This document shows positions 1 to 10,166 of a stretch of DNA of 64,000 nt, piece by piece (the stretch's first letter is position 1; each line of letters starts with the position of its first letter). The stretch lies in NCBI RefSeq assembly GCF_019649055.1, contig NW_026570279.1, positions 620,001 through 684,000 of the forward strand, given 5' to 3'. Below the pieces are notes generated by a model. It was not told the origin of the DNA. It searched no databases and saw nothing but the letters and a program-made list of their open reading frames with translations. This stretch comes from Paramacrobiotus metropolitanus. Taxonomy: Eukaryota; Tardigrada; Eutardigrada; Parachela; Macrobiotidae. The position numbers and the translations under genes were made by a program.

Positions 1-1428
1 ATTAGACGCCCTGCTCCGAGGATTTCGCTGGCCAGTGAACTTCAAGAGGAGACAGAAGATGGAAACGCGGAGAAATTGCGGCAGTTATACGTAAGAAATT
101 CTTGAATTAAGTGCTTTTTTTAAATTGTTCTCGATGAAACTTTTTAAATTCATCAACCGCTGCTTGCTTTATTTTGCGGGAATCCGTGAGACAAAATAAT
201 TGCCATTGCAGAGTAAGACTGTGCTCCGAGGCGAAAATGCATATTGCACAAAGGGAAAGAAACGAGGACACCGAGACGTGTGCCTGGCCACGGCGAAACG
301 TCGAAAGGTGGAACGGGGCTGCAGGGATGCCTTTGCTTCATCAGTGCCAGGAGCGATGCGGCCGATACCTGCGCTTGTACTCGACGATATTAGTGGTATC
401 CGATTCCTGCCAGTGGAAATCTTAGCCGAGGCTCTTCAGTATCTGCACACCGTGGATCAATGTCGGCTGCGGACGGTGTGCGCCGGCTGGAACGCCATCC
501 TCACATCGATCGCAGTCAAGAATGTGCTGCATATCCAGTTTCCTTCCGAACATGCTCCCCGGCGTCCACGCGTACCTTCCGTCGGCAGTGTTTACGTGGC
601 CGTGGCCTGTGCACATCACTGTTGGAGCAACCGCGCGGTTGCCATTGTCGGCTCGCCAGTTGCCGATAATTCTACACAGTTATCTGGACTGGCGAACTGG
701 CCTTTGTGTGATGGGCTTTTTCTTCGCGAGATCATACGAGGCGGAGCGGAGAAATTTCCCAGGAATCTAATTATGAGGGACGTTCGCTTTCACGTTCCGT
801 GGAATTCCAGTGATTCCATCAGCGATCTTTGCTACATGTTTGACTCACTAGTGGCGATCTGTGGCACGCTTATAGTCAAGAACTTTACCTGTGTCTTTCG
901 CCCGTTTTTTCCGGATGGCGGCGTGAGCTTCACCATCCGGATTCCATTTGGGCGCATGAGCAGCGATCGGCGTCTGACTGTCGCCGACTGCTGGAACATG
1001 TTTGAGCAACGCTGTCCGCTGCTGGATGATCAACAGAAGAGTGTTTTGTACACGGCGATCAAAGATAGCACTGAAGACGGCCTCCTTGAGAGGAAGCTAG
1101 TTATGGTTAGTCTACTGCAATTATTGATCAGTTGAGCGCAAGGGATCTTTTCTAGCAGCATTTGGTAATAATGCTTGTTTAAAAACACGATTGATCATCC
1201 AGCGGTTGAGCTTAGGGGTTTACTGTTTTCAGTGTTTTGCAGGTTCTGGATTCATGGCAGTCTGAGGATCCTCGAAAAACTTCCACTTATTTAAAGCCGT
1301 TTCCCGAAGGAGGCGATCCGCTTGAGCTCGTCGATGTGAACCGGCTTTCCCGAATGGTCCAGTACATTATGTACTGTGTGATAACCAAGACGATATCCAG
1401 CTTCGACATTGCCTGGCCCACTTCTTAG
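1..1428 (+). CDS. F-box-type protein, 5'-truncated by the window edge, three exons
   Basis: Exons 1-90, 212-1105 and 1243-1428 join in phase 0 at every junction (GTAAG at 91, CAG before 212, GTTAGT at 1106, CAG before 1243), giving 389 visible codons and a TAG stop. An F-box-like segment lies at about residues 93-129 of this model: the pattern LPVEIL, then Tyr-Leu, then CRLRTVC-GWN is the typical helix arrangement that binds Skp1. Before it is a basic stretch with KKRG and KRRK that may be a nuclear signal. The remaining 260 residues show no LRR, WD or kelch repeats. F-box proteins normally act as substrate receptors of SCF ubiquitin ligases; that role here is inferred from the motif only. 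The first exon is open from base 1, so the true start is probably upstream, although a start inside exon 2 is possible. Confidence 0.65.
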
Positions 1429-1686
1429 GTAGCCCATGTTCCTTTGTAAGGATTTTCTACTGTCTACTGAATTTTCAAACGAATGCAGGCTGCCACCCCA
1501 GAATAATAAGGAATAGGCCCACTTCACGCTGATCTTTGATTGCTTTTCGGTTTATTCTTTTTACCGGTTTGAGCTCCATTTTACTTGGTTTTAGATGTTT
1601 ACCCGTATCTGAATTGGCTCTAGCAAATCGTTTTTTTCTCGCTTTTCCTTTTGATACCGGTTTAGAGGAGCTTTTTCAAATGCTTG
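1429..1686. other. 3' flank of the F-box gene
   Basis: AT-rich sequence between the F-box stop codon and the hAT insertion. No ORF, repeat or clear AATAAA signal was seen. Confidence 0.4.
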
Positions 1687-1694
1687 CTTCTCGG
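1687..1694. repeat. 8-bp target site duplication, left
   Basis: CTTCTCGG, repeated exactly at 4111-4118 on the other side of the hAT element. Confidence 0.9.
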
Positions 1695-1983
1695 TAAGGA
1701 TGGTAATATCCAAGGGAATGCCTCTGGATATGGGATATATCCAAAATTGATATGGATATATCTACAAATATCTTGGATATATCATTTCCTATCCAGATAT
1801 ATCCATTAAAACGTTTATTTCTGAAAAAGTCTTGAAAAGTCTGAATATTTTATCAAAAAACTTCATAAAGCACATTAACCATCAACACCTAATTCCGAAA
1901 GTTAGGAAATAAGTTGAGCTGTGATAAAATAGTGCGTGATTAACAGATAACAAAATTAATCAAAATAATTCAAAATGCAAGAT

Positions 1984-2826
1984 TTATAAAAACAAGTCAG
2001 CCAAAGTCACAAAGTCTCCCAGGTCATCCAGAAGCTCCTCCTCTGTTGCGTTCTCAACATAACTTTGTTCAAACAGGAATTCCGCAAGTTCATCCTCGTT
2101 TTCCACTTCGTTGTCGGCTACTTCGATGGCAGTAGTTGAACTGACCACAACGATATCGGGATCATCAATTTCGGATAATGTATGCGCTTGTTTTGCAGTC
2201 GTCGCGCGCGGCTTGGCTACTTTTACACGGTCTTCTTTCTGAAACTGCATGCGCATTGACGTCAACGCAGAAGCTGTGCGCAAACCCATGCGTGAGCGGC
2301 CTTTTGTATGCACGTATCCCATCTGGCTCCAGCCTCTCTCAATGGCAGCCGCATGCACCACGCATGAAAACAAATGGACTGCTAGTCGTGCTAATTCCTC
2401 ATGTTGATACTTCACTAGCTTCCAGTACCGAACTGTTGTGCTAACTTCCGCCAAACAGTCTTCTCCAAACACATTAGATTTTTCATCGTAATCGACGACG
2501 GAGTCCATCAATCGTTTTGGTTTCTCTCCAAATAAACGTGTGTATAAGCCCGACGCCCATTTCCCAATTGTGCCGACGCTGACGCTTTTAGACTTTCTAA
2601 ACCGATTCATTCGGGTATTTGGGTCTAAAAACATGGCCACCACAATCACGGGAACATTATAAAATCGTTTCCAGCGGCGCTCTAAAGCTGCAAACAATCT
2701 GGAAGAAACCGGTTCCGGAAGAGAGCGAAATTTGGCGCAAAGGTCAGCAAAAATGTTTCCAACGTCAGAAAGTGTGCAGTCGTCGCTTTCGGCTTGGCCT
2801 TGGGCTTTAACCAGTGATTCTAACAA
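1984..2826 (-). pseudogene. hAT transposase, 3' part (C-terminal dimerisation domain)
   Basis: A 280-codon open frame overlapping the end of the 5' part by a few bases in another frame. It carries helical sequence with FLDPNTR and then the hATC-like stretch HAAAIERGWSQMGYVHTKGR, followed by an acidic tail rich in Asp and Glu. This corresponds to the last third of a hAT transposase. The catalytic middle (second Asp, insertion domain) that should lie between the two ORFs is absent, so the junction near 2825 marks the internal deletion. Confidence 0.7.
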
Positions 2827-3623
2827 ACTGACCAGTTCATCTTGAAACCGTCCAATGTCAGAGTCACATGCTTTTGACCTTTAAGCAGCAGTGCTTTACG
2901 TTTCTCTGTATGGTCTACGGATTTATTAAGGATACGCCCAGACAGAACACGTCTAGATGGCAGTTCAAGGGATGGACGAATTAACCGCATCATTGACTGG
3001 AATCTGGCATCTTCCACAGCGGCAAACGGGATGTTACATGAAACGAATGCCTCCAGAATACGGGTCTCAAACTCCGCTTGGTCTCTTTTATCCAGAGGGC
3101 GGTCAAAATATGTTTCAGCTGTACCCTGCAGCCGGGGTTTTTTCGTGGGTGGCTCTTGAATGTCTGGTTCCTGTTGTGCCTGCATCCGGCAACGACTTCG
3201 AAAGGCATTCTTGTCGGCTTCGCAGACGAACTTGCAGCTGTAGAAGTGGCTCTCCATTCTGCTTTTCTCCCCTCTAATAGACGATGCCGTGTTTTTCTTT
3301 GCGAAGCAGGCCTTGCATGTTGCTTGGAAGAAGTTGTTTTTTGCTTCCTTCTCTCCTTTGATAAACTTTTCCCAGATAGCCAAGCGTGGCCCCGTCTCTA
3401 CAAACACCGCTTATTAAGAGAAATCATGATAGAAATAAAATTAATACGACTTAAAAATTTCGTTAAAGAAATTAAAATTTTCCCTTTATATATTCTGAAT
3501 GTTTATTAAAGGTAATTAATAGCAAGAAAGGAAGTTTTTTTAACAGTAAAACGCTGCTTTACCTGGTTTGGAAATGCCGGTGTCACCAACTTTCTCGCTA
3601 CTGGAACTGGAATCGTTATCCAT
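2820..3623 (-). pseudogene. hAT transposase, 5' part (BED finger and start of core)
   Basis: Two exons: 3623-3563 begins with ATG and a Ser-rich acidic peptide (MDNDSSSSSEK) and ends at G|GTAAAG; 3397-2820 follows a TTTGTAG acceptor, with phases 1 and 2 matching. Exon 2 starts with the BED zinc-finger pattern: aromatic IWEKF, C-x2-C (residues TCKAC), then H-x3-C further on. It ends at LTLDGF, where the first catalytic Asp of the hAT RNase-H fold is expected, and hits a stop a few codons later. The body of the catalytic core is missing. An active element would need this protein for excision and integration; this copy cannot supply it. Confidence 0.75.
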
Positions 3624-4110
3624 TATCCACCGATACAAAAACTGACGCGAAATGTGAAAGAGTTACTTTTTATAGGCGCGAAGATTTAAAAATATTTCAA
3701 CGATGATCGTTGAACGATCCTCAGTAATCAAGCATAACTGGTTTAGGCTCGATTAAAAACAACTACAGCGTCTTCAATTCTAAAACTCACAAGAAATGAC
3801 AAGAGATTGTACAAACAACTTAGACTTGTGCACGGTTGCCCTGCCGGTAGTGCATCCGGTTGAAGTTCGTGCTGTGCCATTGTAAATTTTGTTATTCAGT
3901 TCCTCTCCAGCCTGTTGCATGCGTTTTCTCTGTTGTTTCTACAAGTAATTTATTTGCACCCGTCCATATCCTGTTGTATCCTTGTATATCCACCGTATCC
4001 GTCAAATATCCAAAATATCCGTATCTTTCGGGACAGCTCGGGATATGGATATGATATTTGGATATTTGAGCTCTGGATACACTTTTGGATATTGGATATT
4101 ACCATCCTTA

Positions 4111-4118
4111 CTTCTCGG
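4111..4118. repeat. 8-bp target site duplication, right
   Basis: CTTCTCGG, matching 1687-1694. The perfect match suggests a fairly recent insertion. Confidence 0.9.
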
Positions 4119-4565
4119 ACCTGGATGTGGTGCTTGATATTAATGAAGTCTGCTCTTAAAGTGCCTTAAAGTTTTTGAGACGTTTCCATAGAACCATTTT
4201 TGTCTTAGTGGGTATTTATGCGGCAAGTTAATAACCTTGCTGGCATGAAGAAGTGACCCCAACCAAGATTTATTGGAGCAATGGTCCATTCAAGGACTAC
4301 GCTGAAAAATCCTCAACAACAACCAATACACATTTACGTAAACTTTTGCAACAACTACCAATAAACATTAACGTTTTACAGATTAGGTGAAGAGTAGCTC
4401 ACCACTGCTGCATTCAGTATACCCTATATTTATGTACGTATACTTATATATACGTTATACACACTGATATTATCGTCATTATATTATTATACTGAATGGC
4501 TTTTATACTGACTTACTCTTGCTCAACCGTTTAAAAAAATATTATCCAAGAACAGCATAAACATC
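4119..4565. other. Intergenic, possible promoter of the 4566 gene
   Basis: No ORF. The stretch becomes AT-rich, with TATATA around 4446-4451, about 115 bp upstream of the ATG at 4566. It could include a core promoter, but no other element is recognisable. Confidence 0.25.
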
Positions 4566-5132
4566 ATGACCGACAACGCAGGAGCTCAAAGGTCACTGAC
4601 CGAAAATGTTATAACGGGAGAATTTCTGGACAGATTCAGCGAAAACTTGAAGGCAAAACACCCTGTATTCAACCGCAGTGGTCTGCTGCCTCATCATTCG
4701 ATTTCACGTCCTAATCGTCCGGAGTGGGAGACACGGGGAAAATGGCATGGCCAAATACATTACCATGATGGTGACACTTATATTTGCTTCTCTGCGTGTC
4801 AGTTTGATCAGGATGGGAATCGTGTTGGCAAAATTCACCTGTACGAATGTGTACCCGGTTGCTTCGAAAATTCAGAAATTCGTTACCAAATCTGGGCAAG
4901 CTATGGATTGGAAGACGAGGGGAAGCTCAGAATCAAGGTTCATAAGAGACCGGATCAACTTGGTAGCAAGTTTGCGGTCATTGCCATGATACTTGCTTAC
5001 AATTTCTGGACAGCAAAATTTAAAGACTCTCAAGAAGACCTCATAAAATCCATTTTCGAGAAGCAGTATGGCATGCCAGTGATGAACAGTTTGGCTGAAA
5101 TCATACCAACTTGGCAAATTTGGCAGACTTAG
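4566..5132 (+). CDS. Ulp1/C48-like cysteine-protease fold, catalytically dead
   Basis: A single-exon ORF of 188 residues with ATG and TAG. The order of features follows the C-terminal catalytic domain of Ulp1/SENP-type peptidases: an opening LTENVITGEFLDRF helix, then IHYHDGDTYICF where these enzymes have the His-Trp strand, then KIHLYEC where they have Tyr-Asp-Ser, then RPDQLGSKFAVIAMILAYNF where they have Gln-x-Gly-Ser-x-Asp-Cys-Gly-x-Phe-Ala-Ile-Ala. The His position reads Thr, the Asp reads Glu, and the Asp-Cys-Gly block is deleted, so the nucleophile is missing. If the fold call is right, this is a pseudoprotease that might bind a ubiquitin-like protein. The alternative is an unrelated orphan gene. 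The fold call comes from pattern memory, not a search. Confidence 0.45.
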   Translation: MTDNAGAQRSLTENVITGEFLDRFSENLKAKHPVFNRSGLLPHHSISRPNRPEWETRGKWHGQIHYHDGDTYICFSACQFDQDGNRVGKIHLYECVPGCFENSEIRYQIWASYGLEDEGKLRIKVHKRPDQLGSKFAVIAMILAYNFWTAKFKDSQEDLIKSIFEKQYGMPVMNSLAEIIPTWQIWQT

Positions 5133-5714
5133 TTCTACTCCGACTGGCTTTTCTTTGACCCATATCTCGAAAACAGGAGAAATAACTGAAGCCGAAGTTA
5201 GAGAATTTGAAATCAGCGTAGGTGCTTTTTGTCCAAGTAGACAACATACCTGATTGATATGATTACACAAAGTTTAATAAGCGTAAGTTAGCTTCCCTGG
5301 TCACTCAAAGTCTCAAACGTATGAAATGCGGCGCATATCATTTTATTATACGACTGGAGTACAAGATAAATTTTATCCCAAGTTATATTGTTACTTACCG
5401 CATTTATTTACCCGAAGACTATAATGGAGCCGAGCAAATTCGAGCGTTTATAGTGCTACAGAAAGTGTAGTCGTTATTAGCTAGCGCATCGGTCCGCGGA
5501 TGATTCTAAAGTCCACCTTGCGTTAACATAGCGTTCAAAGTGTGTCTCAGGCACATGAATGCCCTACCAACCATGATATCTTCCCTTGTATCTACTAAGC
5601 TAGTGCTGCAACCGGCCACCATAAACGCAAAGCCGTGTCGAGGAAACGAATAAAATTGTTAACGCTTTATAGGCGCGTGAAGCAAGTTCCACAGAATCGA
5701 ACCAGAATTCGAAT
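5133..5714. other. Intergenic
   Basis: No convincing ORF or repeat. AATAAA at about 5648 could end a transcript of the 4566 gene. Confidence 0.3.
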
Positions 5715-6139
5715 ATGCAAGATCCCCCAGCTTCCGGGAGCTCAGTGACGTCGAGAAAATCTGTATGTAGAACTGAGCTCTAATCTGATGACGGTGTCGG
5801 TTATGGACATGTCATCGGAACCTGGTTGAATCGGGTAAATTTATTAATACCGTTTCATACAGAAATTCGCAGCAATCCGTAAAATAATAAAAAAGAAGGA
5901 GACGCGAAAGCCAAAAGGTAGCAAAAATTCCGGAAGCCCCTCAAGAAACAAAAAAATTACTGTACGTTCTAATCTGATCACGATAGCGGTTATGATTTTT
6001 GCCCACTGAACATAGCCGAATTCGATAATGGTGAACTTTACAGAAAAAAGCAGCAAAAGGAGAAACAGCATCTGGGACACCAGTTCCAACGGCAAAAGGT
6101 AGCGCAGTCTCTGGGAGCCTCCCGGCGGCAGAAGTATCC
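5715..6139 (+). CDS. Exons 1-3 of the NTPase gene (small Lys/Ser/Pro-rich exons)
   Basis: Three short phase-0 exons of 48, 99 and 96 nt. The first starts with an ATG and ends at TCT|GTATGT, the second runs from ACAG to ACT|GTACGT and the third from ACAG to TCC|GTAAGT. Exons 2 and 3 share the core K-G-S-x-x-S-G-S, and the introns after them begin with similar sequence, so this looks like an old exon duplication of about 180-bp period. The start codon is a guess; an upstream exon is possible. Confidence 0.4.
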
Positions 6140-9100
6140 GTAAGTTCTATTTCGCTAACGGTGTAGTTTTATATACGATCGATCATGAACCAGACACCGA
6201 ATTTGGTTAGTCGTGTGTTCGCAGTTATGTACCACAGGAAGTTGTTATCTCGCTTCTGCTTTTGAGAGCTTTCAGGCAGGCATAATTAAACTTAAGAGCA
6301 AGAACATAATTATGAAAAGTAACCGGAGTCGACCACACGGCTACGAGTTTCGAAAATCCATTGGTCGACTGTTCGTTTTTCAATTAATCTTATTAAGTGC
6401 GTAAGTATGGCGCAAGTACGGGCAACAAATAAAGGCTATTAATTTCGCCGCTTGCGATGGTGCTTCCGAGATAAAAACTTCACAACTAAAAGAAACATTG
6501 TTTCGAAATTATGTATCGTGTCAGTTGAAGAGAAACTTAGACCGTGGTAGCGGAATCGAAAATAAGAATTTCGAATCTGCCAAGTTGTGGTCGTAAGTAC
6601 TAAAAGAGAGCGCATCTATCACCGGCCGAGAACTGAATAAATTTAGGTGGAGTGCGAGGATTGCAGCAAAACAACGAATTTTGCGGCGAATATGAATTAC
6701 CTATAATTACGGACGCACATCACTTTCGCGTTTTTACAGCAGCAGTCACTAGACACTTTTTGTTGATCAGGCGGAAGCAGTCGCCCCGAATAGACTACCG
6801 GCGGAAATCCAAGACAATCGACCCTCTTCAAATAACCAGACATGGTCAAAACCTGAACAGGACGCTGAAATAGAAACTCAACAAATAGCGCCTGTTCAAC
6901 GAAACGAACTGAGGAATTCCGGGAAAAAAGATGTCAGTCCTCAAAAACCTACGTCGGCTCCAACCACACCGGAAACACCGAAGAAATGGTACACGCCAGT
7001 TATAGCTTTGTGGAACACAGCCACTGGAAAATCGCCACCCAAAGGTATGATCACGCAAAACTTGTCGAACCTTTTCCACGGTGCATCTCTTCGAAACCCT
7101 AATTCGGACTCATTAAGTTTTGTTTATGTGGGCCTGCTTTAAATCATGGGTGTGCTGGCGTAGAACTCACTTCTCCGTAATGATATTAGCCACAGTAATA
7201 AATCTTGTGATTACATGGTAAACAGGCTGAAGCTCGAAAGGTTGATACTGCGTAAGCTGTCACCACCAGAGGTGTCAACAGTGTTAAAAAAACCTTACAA
7301 AACTAAAAGAAAACTGGAAAAATTAGGCAGAGGAAAGAGAGCATTGACGAAGCTTTAGCACATGATGGTAAAATTTTGACTGTCGGAGTAATGAACTAGT
7401 TTTTGGCATAATGCGCGTTCAGTTTTTTCGGGTTTTTTTCTTTAATATCGGTGACTCGAATCATACCTGATTACAATCGGACAACTATTTCAACACCCCG
7501 ACCATTATCTTCATGCCAGACAGTTTTCCACATTTTCGCTTTAACGGCCCCGTGTAAACCAAATTTCTCCACCTTTTTATCACGTACGGCAAGGTTAGTA
7601 CACGCTAAACTTTTTCGGGCATGTGTATTTAGTTGTATCCAGAGTATCCCACCGTATCCACAGTATCCTCTGCATATCCTTCATGTGTCCCCCAGATTTT
7701 CTTCTTTGTTTTAGTTACTGCAACATCCCACCGTATCTCTGTAGTATCCTTATGTGGATCCCAAATGTAAGTGTAATCCGGATACTCGACGGATAGAGTA
7801 AGGATACGTTAAGATACGTTGGGATACTGTAATTACGTACTTTACTTACTTATGACCCTTAAACCTGCATGAAGCAGGATACATGAAAGATACGTAAAGG
7901 ATACTGTGGGATACGTAGGGATACTGCCATACTGGCTACATTACACTGATGTAGCCAGTAGTGTATACTCTGCACGTATTGCAAATATTGATAAAATGTG
8001 GTGATTCCTTTTAATTCGCGTATTCCATAGTATCCCCACGGTATCCTTTGCTTATCCTCCATATATCCCGTTATTATGTTTTCTTAGTGTTCTTTTGTTT
8101 TTTAACGGAGTTCATGTCGGATACATAGAGGATACTGCAGAGATACGGAGAGATACGGCAGCAATCGAGGCAGAAGTAAAAAATTGTAAGGATACATGAG
8201 GGATACGTAGAGGATGCCGTGGGATACGGCGGGATACTGTGGGTTCAAGCAAAAAAACATGCTTCGAAAAATTTAACGTGTACGAAGTCGTCCATATCTA
8301 CTTTTAACATACTTCACGACCATGACTTCGGTCGATTATTTTATTTGCCATGCGCATATAACATCAGCAGTAAAAGAAAGACCTCCTAGAGTTAAAAAGT
8401 GTTAAAAGGATTGCATCGCGGAAATTTCGGCATCGAATAAAAGATGTCCAAAAAACGTTCACCAAATTTCAGACCCTGGACCGTTGCCAGTAAATAATCC
8501 AATTCAACTTAATTCTATGGAGCGCTCTTCTCTATTGATTCCGGTAACAATTTATGCATGAGAGCTATGCAAAGTAAAACAGCTGACCATATTTTGTATC
8601 ACTTTAGGGCGAGTCCAACCAAAAGAGCGCCATGCGTAAGTGAACAAAGTCAGCAGTCATGTGTTTTTAACATAGATGGACATGGCTTCGGTCGATTATT
8701 TTATTTGCCATGCACAGTTAACATCAATAGCAAAGAAAGGTTTCCTAGAGTTTATATCTATGAAGAGAATTTCTTCGCGGAAGTCTCCGCATCATTTAAC
8801 AGATGCCAAAAAACGTGCATTGAATTTAAGATTCTGGACTGCCGCTAGAACTACGTGATGTAATCCCGCTTGGTTCTATGATGCGGTCTCCTCTACTAAC
8901 TCCGGTAAAAATTGTGGAGGAGAACTAAGCAAAGTAAAACCGCTAACCATATTTTGTGTAACTTTAGGGCGATTCCAGCCAAATGACAGCCGTGCGTGAG
9001 TGAACAAAATGAACAGCAATGGTCACATTTTTTAACATAGCCATCCATGGCTTTGGTCAGTCATTATTTGCCATGCACAGTTAACATCAATAACAAAGAA

Positions 9101-10107
9101 AGGTTTCCTAGAGTTAAAAAAAATTGTAAACGAATTTCTTCGCGGAAATCTCCGCATCATGTGACAGATATCCAAAAAGTGCATTATATTTTAGATTCTG
9201 GACCGCCATCAGTATTTAATGCGAACAATAACGATTCTATGAAGCTCTCTCCTCTAATGACTTCGGTAACATTTTGCGCATGAGTGCTAAGCGGAATAAA
9301 ACCGCTAACCTAACTTCGTATTACTTTAGGGTGAATCCAACCAAAAGCACGTAATCCATGAACCTATGAACGTGGGCCCTATTGCTTCAACCTCTTGTGG
9401 CAGCCCAGGCCAAACTAATTCAGAAACATCCGGTAGGTCTTACGCGCATACGTCGAAAGATTTGCGCCAGATTTATTACTTGAAAAACATCCAAGCGGAC
9501 AGCCTAGCAGAGCGAAACACATTGATAACGCTAAAAAAGCTTTAGATTTCAGTGAAACGGAGAATTGTACTAAACTATTATAATATTCTGATTCTTGATC
9601 CATGTTATGTCGAGCGAAAGATTAACCTATGTCATAATAAGCAGCTGGCGCGGAATGCTCGGAAAACGAGCTGTCAATGGACGCTGCTCAATCGCCAATG
9701 GACATCCAATCGTCAGCGGACAGTGATTCATCAGTGGACAGTGATTTCTCAACGGACATGGATGTTCCTGTAGACACTGATGTTTCTATGGACACTAATT
9801 CGCCAAAGGACTACGCTCGGTCAAGGGCCCTTGAGTTGTCAGTGCACCCTTTTTGGTTAACGGACACTGACGAGTCAAGGGACGGCGAAGCGTCAAATGA
9901 CCATGATATGTTCCGATCGCATGTAGAAGCTAGGATGATGATGGCCAGCAATTCAGATGCCAATGATATTTTCGCAGACAAACGTACCGGTCAACCTCGG
10001 CCCATCGGTAAGAGAGTTTATTATAACTATAAAGTATAAGCTGACGGAAATGAAAGATTCGTGATCTCATTCAACATGAAAAATCTTACCTTTTTAGCCG
10101 CTTGTAA

Positions 10108-10166
<59 letters not shown>

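Larger units (their letters stand above)
1695..4110. mobile_element. hAT-type DNA transposon, internally deleted
   Basis: The element is bounded by an 18-bp perfect terminal inverted repeat, TAAGGATGGTAATATCCA at 1695-1712 and its reverse complement at 4093-4110. It is flanked by identical 8-bp direct repeats CTTCTCGG at 1687-1694 and 4111-4118. An 8-bp target duplication is the hallmark of the hAT superfamily. Many ATATCC/GGATAT copies lie just inside both ends, like the subterminal transposase-binding repeats of hAT elements. The inside encodes BED-finger and hAT dimerisation parts of a transposase on the minus strand but lacks the middle of the gene, so this 2.4-kb copy should be non-autonomous. 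Confidence 0.9.

Noticed and set aside
1291-1527. 78-codon minus-strand ORF over the last F-box exon
   Set aside because: It is antisense to a well-supported exon with matching splice phases.
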